A DNA stretch of 64,000 nt, taken from NCBI GenBank assembly GCA_021780905.1, contig JAJXXW010000061.1:88108-152107 (forward strand), in the 5' to 3' direction. The notes under the pieces were generated by a model. That model searched no databases. It saw only the letters and a program-made list of their open reading frames with translations, and was not told the DNA's origin. The number at the start of each line of letters is the position of its first letter. The first letter of the stretch is position 1. This DNA comes from a bacterium. GTDB taxonomy: Bacteria; Verrucomicrobiota; Verrucomicrobiia; Limisphaerales; UBA11358. The translations under genes and the position numbers were made by a program. Of this stretch, positions 35,747 through 43,267 are shown piece after piece.

Positions 35747-36907
35747 ATGGAGCATTCCTTCACGCAGACCATCAAGGCGGTTCTCCAGAAACATTTTGGT
35801 GCGCAAGCGGACGAGCTTTTCGAGCGGAGCTTGCTGCTCCAATATCTCAACCTAAAAACGCGCTCGGCGAATCGTGGCTCAAAGTCCCGGAGTAGTTTTG
35901 CCAACCTTTACGCGCTCTATGTGCTGGCTGAAGATTATTTGAAGGGCGGCTTTGACAAAGCAGGCGACTACTCCCAATACGAAGGCGCTGTGTTCAGCCG
36001 CCTCTTTCAACGGCAGCGCGAGTTACCTTTCGGCAGCAAGCTGCAAAACCACGCGCTCAACCATCGGCTAAACGAGGAGTTCAAGAAATTCTTCCCGACC
36101 TGCGAGTTCACGCCCATCGTCCGCGATGTCCAAACGAACCGCTACTGGCTCAATCACAACCTGCTCCGGCTGAAAATCGGACGGAAGGATTGTGACCTTG
36201 CAGCGAGCATCGTCGAAATCGTCAACGAATACATCACGACGAAATCAGCCGCCTTTGCCGCGTTCATTGAAACCTGCGTGAAGCTGAAGGATTTGACGGC
36301 TTCTGCTCCCAAGGAAGCTGAGGCGTTCATTCTAGACCTGCTCGCTCCAAACCGGGACGCACGGCTGTTTGAAATCGTCAGCTTTGCCGTTCTCAAGTTT
36401 TTCTACCATGACCAAACTGTCTATTTCGGCTTCGATTTGGAGAATCTCAACAAAGAGCCGCTGAAGCTGTTCAAGACGGGCCGAACGAATGCGAACGATG
36501 GCGGAATTGATTTCGTGATGAAACCGTTGGGGCGGTTCTTTCAAGTCACCGAGACGTTGGACGTTAAGAAATACTTTCTGGACATTGACAAGATTGAGCG
36601 TTTCCCGATTTCGTTCGTCATCAAATCCACCGAGCCGATTGACCTGTTGCGACAGAAGCTCAAGGACGGGGCGCAAAAACAATTTGGCGTTCAACGAGTC
36701 GTTGACACCTACATGGCCTGCATTGAGGAAATCATTAACATTCCCGTTTTGCAGGAGCGATTCACGCAGGCGGAAGGTCAGGGTTATTTGCCGCAGATTC
36801 TCGATGAAATCGTGAAGCAGAGCAAAGTTGAGTTCAATTATTCAGACGAAACCGAAGCGGAAGTTGAAGAAGACGAGGAAGCAGGTGCTTCCTCTGAAGC
36901 CGGTTAG
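35747..36907 (+). CDS. Putative type II restriction endonuclease, partner of the YhdJ-like methyltransferase
   Basis: A 386-residue cytoplasmic protein directly downstream of the methyltransferase. The N-terminus is helical (LFERSLLLQYLNLKTRSANR). Near residue 255 lies GRTNANDGGIDFVMKPLGRF, then FQVTETLDVKKYFLD. The G-G-I-D...F-Q-V arrangement resembles a PD-(D/E)XK core with D255, but the usual E-x-K is replaced by Q266-V-T, so the catalytic assignment is weak. The C-terminus is acidic (ETEAEVEEDEEAG). By position it should be the nuclease for the methylated site; the fold is inferred, not shown. Confidence 0.6.
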   Translation: MEHSFTQTIKAVLQKHFGAQADELFERSLLLQYLNLKTRSANRGSKSRSSFANLYALYVLAEDYLKGGFDKAGDYSQYEGAVFSRLFQRQRELPFGSKLQNHALNHRLNEEFKKFFPTCEFTPIVRDVQTNRYWLNHNLLRLKIGRKDCDLAASIVEIVNEYITTKSAAFAAFIETCVKLKDLTASAPKEAEAFILDLLAPNRDARLFEIVSFAVLKFFYHDQTVYFGFDLENLNKEPLKLFKTGRTNANDGGIDFVMKPLGRFFQVTETLDVKKYFLDIDKIERFPISFVIKSTEPIDLLRQKLKDGAQKQFGVQRVVDTYMACIEEIINIPVLQERFTQAEGQGYLPQILDEIVKQSKVEFNYSDETEAEVEEDEEAGASSEAG

Positions 36908-36909
36908 AA

Positions 36910-37581
36910 ATGAAAAATGGAACAGCAATCCAGTTTTCTGAAACAGAGCGGCATGAGCGCTTGAGAATTCTTCTCACGGGCGTGGATCGAATTCCAAACG
37001 CACTTCCTCTTTCCGTCGAAGACACGTTGAATGTTATTGGCATACATCTGGACTGCAAGCATGCGGAACGTCTCCCAGAGCTGGCTGTTATAGCGGTCTT
37101 CATGGTCGCTAAAACGCGACTCGGCGAGCGCGTGCTAAATCTCACTGCCCACAATGCCGCCGACGAACAAACAGGCGCGGTGGGCGATATTCAAATCACG
37201 GTGCTCGGTGAAGACAAAGTGGTGACGAGCTATGAAATGAAGAACAAGGCTGTGCAGCGCGGCGACATTGATCGCGCCCTCCAGAAAATCGTCGCCCAAG
37301 GGAAACACGTTCAAAACTACATCTTCATTTCGACCGAGCCAGTGGCAGATGACGTTCGTGAATATGGCCGCTCCAAGTATGATGAGACGGGCGGAGTTGA
37401 AATTGCCATTCTTGATTGCGTGGGTTTTATCCGGCATTTCCTGCACCTGTTTCATCGCCTGCGCAAAGACTTTCTCGACCAATACCAAGTCCTCGTTCTT
37501 CGCGAGGCGGACAGCGCAGTTAGCCAGGCCTTTAAAGAAGCATTTCTTGCATTACGCCGAGCGGCAGAAAGTGCGGATTAA
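36910..37581 (+). CDS. Second candidate restriction nuclease (SacI-like)
   Basis: A 223-residue protein starting three bases after the previous stop. It contains NLTAHNAADEQTGAVGDIQI, then VVTSYEMKNKAVQRGDIDRA. D93 and E109-x-K111 make a canonical PD-(D/E)XK site, and the block resembles SacI-family restriction endonucleases (TGAxGDIQ...YEMKxK). The C-terminal half is helical (FIRHFLHLFHRLRKDFLDQY). Its stop is directly followed by the uppS ATG. It may be a second subunit, a nickase or the true endonuclease of the cassette. Confidence 0.6.
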   Translation: MKNGTAIQFSETERHERLRILLTGVDRIPNALPLSVEDTLNVIGIHLDCKHAERLPELAVIAVFMVAKTRLGERVLNLTAHNAADEQTGAVGDIQITVLGEDKVVTSYEMKNKAVQRGDIDRALQKIVAQGKHVQNYIFISTEPVADDVREYGRSKYDETGGVEIAILDCVGFIRHFLHLFHRLRKDFLDQYQVLVLREADSAVSQAFKEAFLALRRAAESAD

Positions 37582-38319
37582 ATGAGTTCTACAAATTCAC
37601 AATTAACCGCCGAAGCCGCCGCGAATCTCCCGCGCCACGTCGCGGTGATCATGGACGGCAACGGGCGTTGGGCAAAGTCGCGCCATCTGCCGCGCATCGA
37701 GGGACACCGGCGCGGCGCGGATTCGGCGCGCGAAATCATCCGCACCGCCGGCGAACTCGGCATCAAGTATCTCACCCTCTACGCGTTTTCGGCGGAGAAT
37801 TGGAATCGTCCAAAAGATGAAGTGGATGCGCTGATGAAGTATCTCGTCCACTACCTCAAGACCGAGACGAAGGAGCTGAACAAAAACAACGTGCGGCTCG
37901 AAGTCATCGGCCAGATTCACCGACTGCCGGACAACGTGCAGGAGCATCTCGCCAAATCCATCGCGACGCTTTCCAAGAACAACGGTCTGACGCTCATCAT
38001 GGCCTTGAGCTACGGCAGCCGCATCGAGATTGTGGACGCCGTCCGGCAAATCGCGGAAAAGGTGAAGCAGAAGAAATTGGAGCCAGGCGACATCACGGAG
38101 AAAGTCATTTCCGACCATCTCTGGACGCGCAACGTGCCCGATCCGGATCTACTCATCCGCACTAGCGGCGAGATGCGTGTGAGCAATTTTCTCCTCTGGC
38201 AGATTTCCTACGCGGAGCTGGTCATCACGCCGACGCTCTGGCCGGATTTCAAGAAGCCGCAATTTTTCGCCGCGCTGGAGGAATACGCCAAGCGCCACCG
38301 GCGGTTTGGCGGGATTTGA
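37582..38319 (+). CDS. uppS: Undecaprenyl diphosphate synthase
   Basis: A 245-residue cis-prenyltransferase that adds isopentenyl units to farnesyl diphosphate to make the C55 carrier lipid for peptidoglycan. Motifs are HVAVIMDGNGRWAK (catalytic D25), GHRRGADSAREI, LTLYAFSAENWNRP and DPDLLIRTSGEMRVSNFLLW with the C-terminal YAELVITPTLWPDF. It is full length. The ATG follows the nuclease gene without a gap. If it lacks its own promoter it would be transcribed from the restriction cassette or purA. Confidence 0.96.
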   Translation: MSSTNSQLTAEAAANLPRHVAVIMDGNGRWAKSRHLPRIEGHRRGADSAREIIRTAGELGIKYLTLYAFSAENWNRPKDEVDALMKYLVHYLKTETKELNKNNVRLEVIGQIHRLPDNVQEHLAKSIATLSKNNGLTLIMALSYGSRIEIVDAVRQIAEKVKQKKLEPGDITEKVISDHLWTRNVPDPDLLIRTSGEMRVSNFLLWQISYAELVITPTLWPDFKKPQFFAALEEYAKRHRRFGGI

Positions 38320-38325
38320 TCTATT

Positions 38326-38380
38326 AGGAAACCACGAAACCAGGAAAATATTTTTTTTCTCTGCTTTCCTGCCTTCCTTA
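38326..38380. repeat. AGGAAAGC-type inverted element (family E), copy 1
   Basis: Left arm AGGAAACCACGAAACCAGG and right arm CTGCTTTCCTGCCTTCCTT, joined by a long T run. The arms are imperfectly complementary. It lies between uppS and the pseudouridine synthase gene. A better copy is at 51148-51199. Confidence 0.5.
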
Positions 38381-38406
38381 TGAAATAATTCCAGCCCGCA
38401 ACGCTC

Positions 38407-39156
38407 GTGACCGAACTTTTTCCCATCATCCACGAGGACGCTGACCTCCTCGTCGTCCACAAGCCCGCCGACCTCGTCTGTCATCCAACCAAGGGCGATG
38501 AATACTCCAGCCTCATCAGCCGCGCGCGGATATATCTCAAGACGGAATCGGAGCCGCGCTTGGTCAATCGTCTGGACCGCGAAACCTCCGGCCTCGTCGT
38601 CATTGCCAAGAATGCTATCGTCGCGCGGGAGCTTGGGAAAATCTGGGAGACGCGCGCCGTGCAAAAGGAATATCTCGCCATCGTCCACGGCCACGTCGCG
38701 GCGGAGCACGGCGTGATTGACGCGCCGCTGGGCAAAGACGAAACCAGCGCGGTCGTCATCAAAGATTGCGTGCGGCCCGGCGGCACGCCGGCGCAGACGG
38801 CATTTGGCGTGGAAAAAAGATTTTCCAAAGGGGTTTTGCGTGACGTTTCCCGACTAAAATCTAACATTCAACCGTTCACGTTGCTGCGGCTGCTGCCGCG
38901 CACGGGCCGCAAACACCAGATCCGCATCCATCTTCAGCACCTCGGCCATCCCATCGTCGGCGACAAGCTATATGGCGGCGATCCCGACTTGTATCTCGCG
39001 CTGGTCAAGCGGCGGTTGGCGGAGGAGCAACGGGCACGATTGATCCTGCCGACGCACGCACTGCATGCGGGGCGACTACAGTTTCACTGGCAAAAGAAGG
39101 AATGGGATTTTCAGGCGTCTCCGGAACCGTGGTTCACGGACTTTCTGAAGGCATAA
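38407..39156 (+). CDS. RluA-family pseudouridine synthase
   Basis: A 249-residue enzyme starting at GTG. The catalytic block is RLVNRLDRETSGLVVIAKN, where the Asp of R-L-D attacks uridine. Other conserved parts are VHKPADLVCHPT, GRKHQIRIHLQHLGHPIVGD and LPTHALHAGRL. It lacks an S4 domain at the N-terminus. It modifies rRNA or tRNA uridines; the exact target among RluA, RluC, RluD or TruC types is not decided here. The last 23 bases overlap the 3' end of the convergent L7Ae-like gene. Confidence 0.9.
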   Translation: MTELFPIIHEDADLLVVHKPADLVCHPTKGDEYSSLISRARIYLKTESEPRLVNRLDRETSGLVVIAKNAIVARELGKIWETRAVQKEYLAIVHGHVAAEHGVIDAPLGKDETSAVVIKDCVRPGGTPAQTAFGVEKRFSKGVLRDVSRLKSNIQPFTLLRLLPRTGRKHQIRIHLQHLGHPIVGDKLYGGDPDLYLALVKRRLAEEQRARLILPTHALHAGRLQFHWQKKEWDFQASPEPWFTDFLKA

Positions 39157-39583
39157 CCGGCGCGGATGGCTGCTTCGCCGGCCCGGGCGGCGTGGGAACA
39201 TTCGCCGGTTTATTCAGGCGAAACGCTTTCAGCTCGGCGTAAATGGACTGCGCCAAACCGGATTTGGCGAAGCCGACGGCCTTGGCGCCTTTGACGTGGA
39301 AAAACTTCTCCAAGTCCGCCGCGGTGAAATGCTGCACCACCGGATAGTGCGAAAAATCCTTGAGCACTTCCTCCCGGCTGGCTTCGGCGATGTCGCTGGC
39401 GATCAGAACAAAATGCAGTTTGCTCTTGTTCGCGCGCAGGGTGTCGCGCCCCACCAGCAGACCGCGCGTTTTCATCACGAATGGGAACAGCCGCTCGACC
39501 GGTCGGTCCGGAAGGTTTGATGGGGTGTTTTCCTCCTCTCCGCCGTGAAAAGGGGGAGAGGGTTGGGGTGAAGTGGTGCTCAT
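39134..39583 (-). CDS. L7Ae/YlxQ-like RNA-binding protein with a repeat-derived N-terminus
   Basis: A 149-residue protein. Residues 28-120 fit the L7Ae/L30e fold: RLFPFVMKTRGLLVGRDTLR, KLHFVLIASDIAEASREEVL and AVGFAKSGLAQSIYAELKAF, as in the YlxQ-type ribosomal proteins that bind kink-turn RNA. The first 26 residues (MSTTSPQPSPPFHGGEEENT...) are encoded by an interspersed CTCTCC-type repeat, so the present start codon is probably supplied by the inserted DNA. A Pro-rich tail ends the protein. It overlaps the convergent pseudouridine synthase gene. Confidence 0.75.
   Translation of the reverse strand: MSTTSPQPSPPFHGGEEENTPSNLPDRPVERLFPFVMKTRGLLVGRDTLRANKSKLHFVLIASDIAEASREEVLKDFSHYPVVQHFTAADLEKFFHVKGAKAVGFAKSGLAQSIYAELKAFRLNKPANVPTPPGPAKQPSAPVMPSESP
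39526..39581. repeat. CTCTCC-type repeat (family F), copy 2, coding for a protein N-terminus
   Basis: CTCCTCTCCGCCGTG and AAAGGGGGAGAGGGTT, then GGGGTGAAGTGGTG; read on the minus strand as SPQPSPPFHGGEEEN at the start of the L7Ae-like protein. Confidence 0.55.
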
Positions 39584-39616
39584 GCTGATAAAGAGAAACG
39601 GTCAAAAATTAAGTGC

Positions 39617-39656
39617 CCCTCACCCTGGCCCTCTCCCCGCTCTGCGGGGCGAGGGA
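39617..39656. repeat. CTCTCC-type repeat (family F), copy 3
   Basis: CCCCTCACCCTGGCCCTCTC, then CCCGCTCTGCGGGGCGAGGG. It sits between the DEAD-box helicase gene and the L7Ae-like gene. Confidence 0.6.
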
Positions 39657-39681
39657 ATAAGATTGAGCGTTTCGTCGCTCA

Positions 39682-41739
39682 TCACGCCAGCTTGACCTTG
39701 ACCTTCTTGCCCTTGATTTCCGAGCGGTTCAGCTTGGCGATGATGCTGTTGGCGTGTTCGCTCGCCACGTCCACAAAGGCGTGGCGCTCGCGCACGTCCA
39801 CCTTGCCGACCACCTTGCCGGGCAGGCCGGTTTCGCCCGCGACGGAGTTGACAAAATCAATTGGCGCCACGCCCTGCTCCGCGCCGAGGCTCATCCACAG
39901 GCGCGTCTGGCCGGCGGGTGTGGCGCGGCTTTCCTTCGGCTTCGCCGGAGCGGCGGGCGCGGGTTTGGGCTTGATGAATAATTTTGACTCCGGCTTCGGT
40001 TCCGGAGCTTTCACCGAGGCGAGGATTTCCTCGTCGGAATAAGTTTTGACCGGTTCGGCGTTAATTTCGTTGGTAGGGCGCGTCTCTCCGTGCGCACCGG
40101 CATCAGGTTTTTCCACGCCGGCGGGCAGGGGACTGCCCGCCCCACCTTCAGCAATGTTTGTCGGGACCTTGACCTCGTTTTTTTTAATTGGCGGCGGGAT
40201 GATTATTTTCGGCGTTGGCGCGGCGATGGCTTTCCACGGCGCGACTTTGGATTTTTTGGGATCGGCGAACTTTGGATCGGGACGCGGCGCGCGGTCGTCA
40301 AACCGGCGCGGGCGCTCCTCGCGGCGTTCGGCGAAACGCGGACGGCGCTCGTCACGGAAGCCGCGTTCGCCGCGCTCCTCGAAACGGCCCGCACGTTCGT
40401 CGCGCGGCGGCCGCTCGTATTCCACAACCTTGGGCGCAGCCTTGGCCGCTTCGCCGCTTTGCAACAGATGGATCAGCGCGGAAACGATGTCGTTGGAAGC
40501 AAATCCCTCCTCCGCCAAACGCTCCACCAGGCGGTCCTGCCTGGCAAATTCCCCGCTGGTGAGCAGCGCCCGCAGCTTGTCGGTGAAGACATTTTCGCGC
40601 GCCTCGGCCACTTCGTTTTCCGTCGGAATTTTGCCGCGCGTAATCCGCACGTTGGCGAAGCGTTCGATGTTGCGGATCTGAAACAGCTCGCGGAACGGCA
40701 CCAGCGAAATCGCCTTGCCGCTGCGACCGGCGCGGCCCGTGCGCCCGATGCGGTGGACGTAATCCTCCGGGTCGTAAGGCAAATCGTAGTTGAAAACGAC
40801 CTCGACGTCATCCACGTCAATGCCGCGCGCCGCGACGTCGGTGGCCACCAGAAATTCCAGGCCGGACTTGCGGAACTTGTTCATCACCCGGTCGCGCATC
40901 GCCTGCGTCATGTCGCCGTGCAGCCGGTCGGCCTGATAACCGGCGGCTTCCAGATGCTCCACCAGATCATCCACCATGCGTTTGGTGTTGCAAAAAATGA
41001 TGCCCAGCTTCAAGTCGTAAAGATCAATCAGCCGCGTGAGCAATTCCATCTTGTAGCGGCGGTCCACCTCGTAATAAACCTGCTCCACCGTCGGCACCGT
41101 CATCGCCTTCTGCTCGATCTTCACGTTCTGCGGCTCGCGCGAATATTTCTCGATCAGGTCGCGGATCGGTCGCGGCATCGTGGCGGAGAAAAACACCGTC
41201 TGCCGCTCCGGCGGCGCGTCCTTGAGAATCGTTTCGATGTCCTCGCGAAAACCCATGTTCAGCATCACGTCCGCCTCGTCGAGGATGACCATCTTTAGGG
41301 TTTCCAAGCGCAGCGTCCCGCGCCGCATATGGTCCATCACGCGGCCCGGCGTGCCGATGACGATTTGCGCGCCTTGTTTCAGGCCGAAGAATTGCCGCTC
41401 GTAGGATTGCCCGCCGTAAATCGGCAGGCAGTGGATACCGCGCTTGAAGAAAGCAAGCTTGTGAATTTCCTCCGAAACCTGGATGGCCAGTTCGCGCGTC
41501 GGGCAGAGAATCAAGACCTGCACGGCGCGCTGGTTGGGGTCCACCCGTTCCACGGCGGGGATGCCGAACGCGGCGGTCTTGCCGGAGCCGGTCTGCGACT
41601 GGCCAACGATGTCCTTGCCGGTCATCAGCACAGGGATGGCGGCCGCCTGAATGGGCGCGGCCTGCTCGTAGCCCAGCTTGTCAATGGCTTTCAGCAGGTC
41701 GGGCGAAAGACCGAGTTCGGAAAATAGTTTTGGCGTCAT
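39682..41739 (-). CDS. DEAD-box RNA helicase (DeaD/CsdA type)
   Basis: A 685-residue ATP-dependent RNA helicase. The Q motif and Walker A (QSQTGSGKTAAFGIP, 48-62), PTRELAIQ, GTPGRVMDH, DEAD (154-157), SAT (185-187), VATDVAARGIDVDDV and HRIGRTGRAGR are all present. After the core come an Arg-rich low-complexity region (FEERGERGFRDERRPRFAER) and a C-terminal DbpA-type RNA-binding domain (LWMSLGAEQGVAPIDFVNSV...KGKKVKVKLA). It probably acts in ribosome assembly or cold-induced RNA remodelling. A family B palindrome at 40072-40146 is translated as residues 532-556 in the linker before the RNA-binding domain. Confidence 0.94.
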   Translation of the reverse strand: MTPKLFSELGLSPDLLKAIDKLGYEQAAPIQAAAIPVLMTGKDIVGQSQTGSGKTAAFGIPAVERVDPNQRAVQVLILCPTRELAIQVSEEIHKLAFFKRGIHCLPIYGGQSYERQFFGLKQGAQIVIGTPGRVMDHMRRGTLRLETLKMVILDEADVMLNMGFREDIETILKDAPPERQTVFFSATMPRPIRDLIEKYSREPQNVKIEQKAMTVPTVEQVYYEVDRRYKMELLTRLIDLYDLKLGIIFCNTKRMVDDLVEHLEAAGYQADRLHGDMTQAMRDRVMNKFRKSGLEFLVATDVAARGIDVDDVEVVFNYDLPYDPEDYVHRIGRTGRAGRSGKAISLVPFRELFQIRNIERFANVRITRGKIPTENEVAEARENVFTDKLRALLTSGEFARQDRLVERLAEEGFASNDIVSALIHLLQSGEAAKAAPKVVEYERPPRDERAGRFEERGERGFRDERRPRFAERREERPRRFDDRAPRPDPKFADPKKSKVAPWKAIAAPTPKIIIPPPIKKNEVKVPTNIAEGGAGSPLPAGVEKPDAGAHGETRPTNEINAEPVKTYSDEEILASVKAPEPKPESKLFIKPKPAPAAPAKPKESRATPAGQTRLWMSLGAEQGVAPIDFVNSVAGETGLPGKVVGKVDVRERHAFVDVASEHANSIIAKLNRSEIKGKKVKVKLA
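40072..40146 (+). repeat. Palindromic coding element (family B), copy in the helicase gene
   Basis: Begins GGTAGGGCGCGTCTCTCCGT and ends GGGCAGGGGACTGCCCGCCC plus CACC. Read on the minus strand as GGAGSPLPAG, a middle, then GAHGETRPT. Confidence 0.8.
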
Positions 41740-42242
41740 GAAATGTCTTTGCGACTGCGTGAATCATAGCAGGAACGCGCCTTGCGGCGAGCGTTAAATG
41801 GGAACGGGCGGGTGGCCGCCGCCGGCTGGTGCGCGATTACGAACCCACCACCGCCAGCGCCGAGGCCTGGATTTACATCACCATGATCCGCATCCAACTC
41901 CGCTGACTCGATTGAAACCAAGTCATTCATGATTTTTCGGACAGGCTCGAATGCGCTCGAACGTGTTGCTGGCGGCGGCCGCGGGCAAGGGATCGCTCAC
42001 AATTTTTCAGGTTAATGGTTTGATGCCAACGCTGTGAGCGTGGCGTCTTTCCATCGGGCGGTCTGCAAGTCGCGAATGATGCGCAGTTTGCGTAAAATCT
42101 GCACGGAGAGTTTAAGCGCCAAATAAACTGTTCTGCTGCGGGCAAGTGAATCCAAGGGCAGAACATTTCAACATGGAATTGGTTTTGGAAATGAAGCCTC
42201 TCCGCTTGACTGGTGTCAGCGAAAACATAGAATCCCTAAAAT
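41740..42242. other. Intergenic region with gene debris
   Basis: About 500 bases between the helicase gene and tRNA-Thr. It holds a transposase 3' remnant (annotated separately). Minus-strand codons down to a stop at 42012 read VYLALKLSVQILRKLRIIRD, then LQTARWKDATLTALASNH, which looks protein-like but was not assigned to a family. Confidence 0.4.
41811..41906 (+). pseudogene. IS5/IS4-type transposase C-terminal remnant
   Basis: Thirty-one codons read GGRRRLVRDYEPTTASAEAW, then IYITMIRIQLR and a stop. This matches the C-terminal end of IS5/IS4-type transposases ('rRLvRDYE......sea.i.iamirl.lRrl'). Nothing else of the transposase or its terminal repeats is seen, so it is an old fragment. Confidence 0.55.
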
Positions 42243-42318
42243 GCCAGTTTAGCTCAGTTGGTAGAGCGCGATATTTGTAATATCGATGTCGCCGGTTCGA
42301 ATCCGGCAACTGGCTCCA
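42243..42318 (+). tRNA. tRNA-Thr (anticodon TGT), CCA encoded
   Basis: A complete 76-base cloverleaf. The acceptor stem is GCCAGTT/AACTGGC. The D arm is GCTCAGTTGGTAGAGC. The anticodon stem CGATA/TATCG has loop TTTGTAA, giving TGT, which reads ACA. The T arm is GCCGG TTCGAAT CCGGC. T is the discriminator and CCA is encoded. Confidence 0.97.
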
Positions 42319-42775
42319 TTTTTTCCCCCACTTTGATTCCTCAAAGAGTTTAGCCCGCCGCCGTTAAGCAGTTCTCAACGAAATTCGGCCTCCGAAAACT
42401 CATTTCCATCTTGATAATACGGCCTCGATTAAAGTCTAGCTTGGAGGGGGATCGTCCATCACCCAGCGCACATGGCAGAAGCGTTTGCCTTCCACCAGCG
42501 CGCCCAGCAGAATGGCAGGCGGAAAGGGGGCGGAAACCGGGAATCGGGGGCAAGGATTTTTGGAATCCGGGCAACTGGCTTCAAATGTGGGGCAGTCGTC
42601 CATAGAACCGGGGGAACGAGCAAACAATTCAAAAATCAGCCGAAGAAAAAACGGAATCGAGAGAGAAAAAATTCCGCCGCTTATTGCGCGGTCGCCACTG
42701 ACATTCGCCGATGTCGCCATATTCCTTATGAAAGACGCGACGGATTCTTAAGAGGCCGCTGGCATTTGTTAGTTT
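42319..42775. other. Intergenic stretch, nothing firmly recognised
   Basis: About 450 bases between tRNA-Thr and ybeY. Several overlapping open frames, none with a family motif. The segment near 42545-42595 shares a few words with the tRNA 3' end (GGCAACTGGCT), but no second tRNA can be folded. Confidence 0.4.
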
Positions 42776-43267
42776 TTATTTGGAAATATTTTTCAAGGCA
42801 AAGGATTTTTCCAAAAACCGCGTCAGCCGGTTCTCCTCGCGTTTCATTGTGCGACGCAGCTGTGGTTTTAAATCATCGTAGCCAAGTAGATGCAAAACGC
42901 CGTGAACAACGTAGCGCACCACTTCCGCCTGCCAGCTTGATTTGAATTCCTTCGCCTGCATTACCGCCACATCCACGCAGATGAATAACTCGCCGTGGAT
43001 GGTGGGGCGCGTCATTCCGTGCGCGCCGCCGGCGGGCAGAGGACTGCCCGCCCTACCTTCGGAATGGTCAAACGTGATGACATCCGTCGGGCCTTCGTGT
43101 TGAAGAAAGTCCCAATTCACCTGCGCCATTTTCCGCCCGCCGACCAGATGGATGCCGAGTTCCGCCTCCTTCATGTTCAATTCGCTGTAGAGCGCTTGCA
43201 CAATTTCTTTGAGCCGGCGTGCATTGATTTTCTTCGTCCGCTGGCGGTTGGCGATGACGACGTTCAT
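42776..43267 (-). CDS. ybeY: Endoribonuclease YbeY with an in-frame repeat insertion
   Basis: A 163-residue rRNA-maturation endoribonuclease. TDVITFDHS is the family's substrate-groove strand, and VVHGVLHLLGYDDL is the metal site. In most YbeY proteins this reads H-G-x-L-H-L-x-G-Y-D-H; here H122 and H126 are kept, but the third ligand is D132. A family B palindrome (43001-43057) adds residues 71-89 in the loop between the two core strands (before GELFICVDV), where homologues continue directly. The start overlaps the phoH stop by four bases (ATGA), the common phoH-ybeY pairing. Confidence 0.9.
   Translation of the reverse strand: MNVVIANRQRTKKINARRLKEIVQALYSELNMKEAELGIHLVGGRKMAQVNWDFLQHEGPTDVITFDHSEGRAGSPLPAGGAHGMTRPTIHGELFICVDVAVMQAKEFKSSWQAEVVRYVVHGVLHLLGYDDLKPQLRRTMKREENRLTRFLEKSFALKNISK
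43001..43057 (+). repeat. Palindromic coding element (family B), copy in ybeY
   Basis: Begins GGTGGGGCGCGTCATTCCGT and ends GGGCAGAGGACTGCCCGCCC plus TACC; 57 bases, the shortest copy. Read as GRAGSPLPAGGAHGMTRPT. Confidence 0.8.

Noticed and set aside
42540..42610. Second tRNA-like sequence near tRNA-Thr
   Set aside because: It shares a short word with the tRNA 3' end, but no acceptor, D or anticodon stem can be formed.
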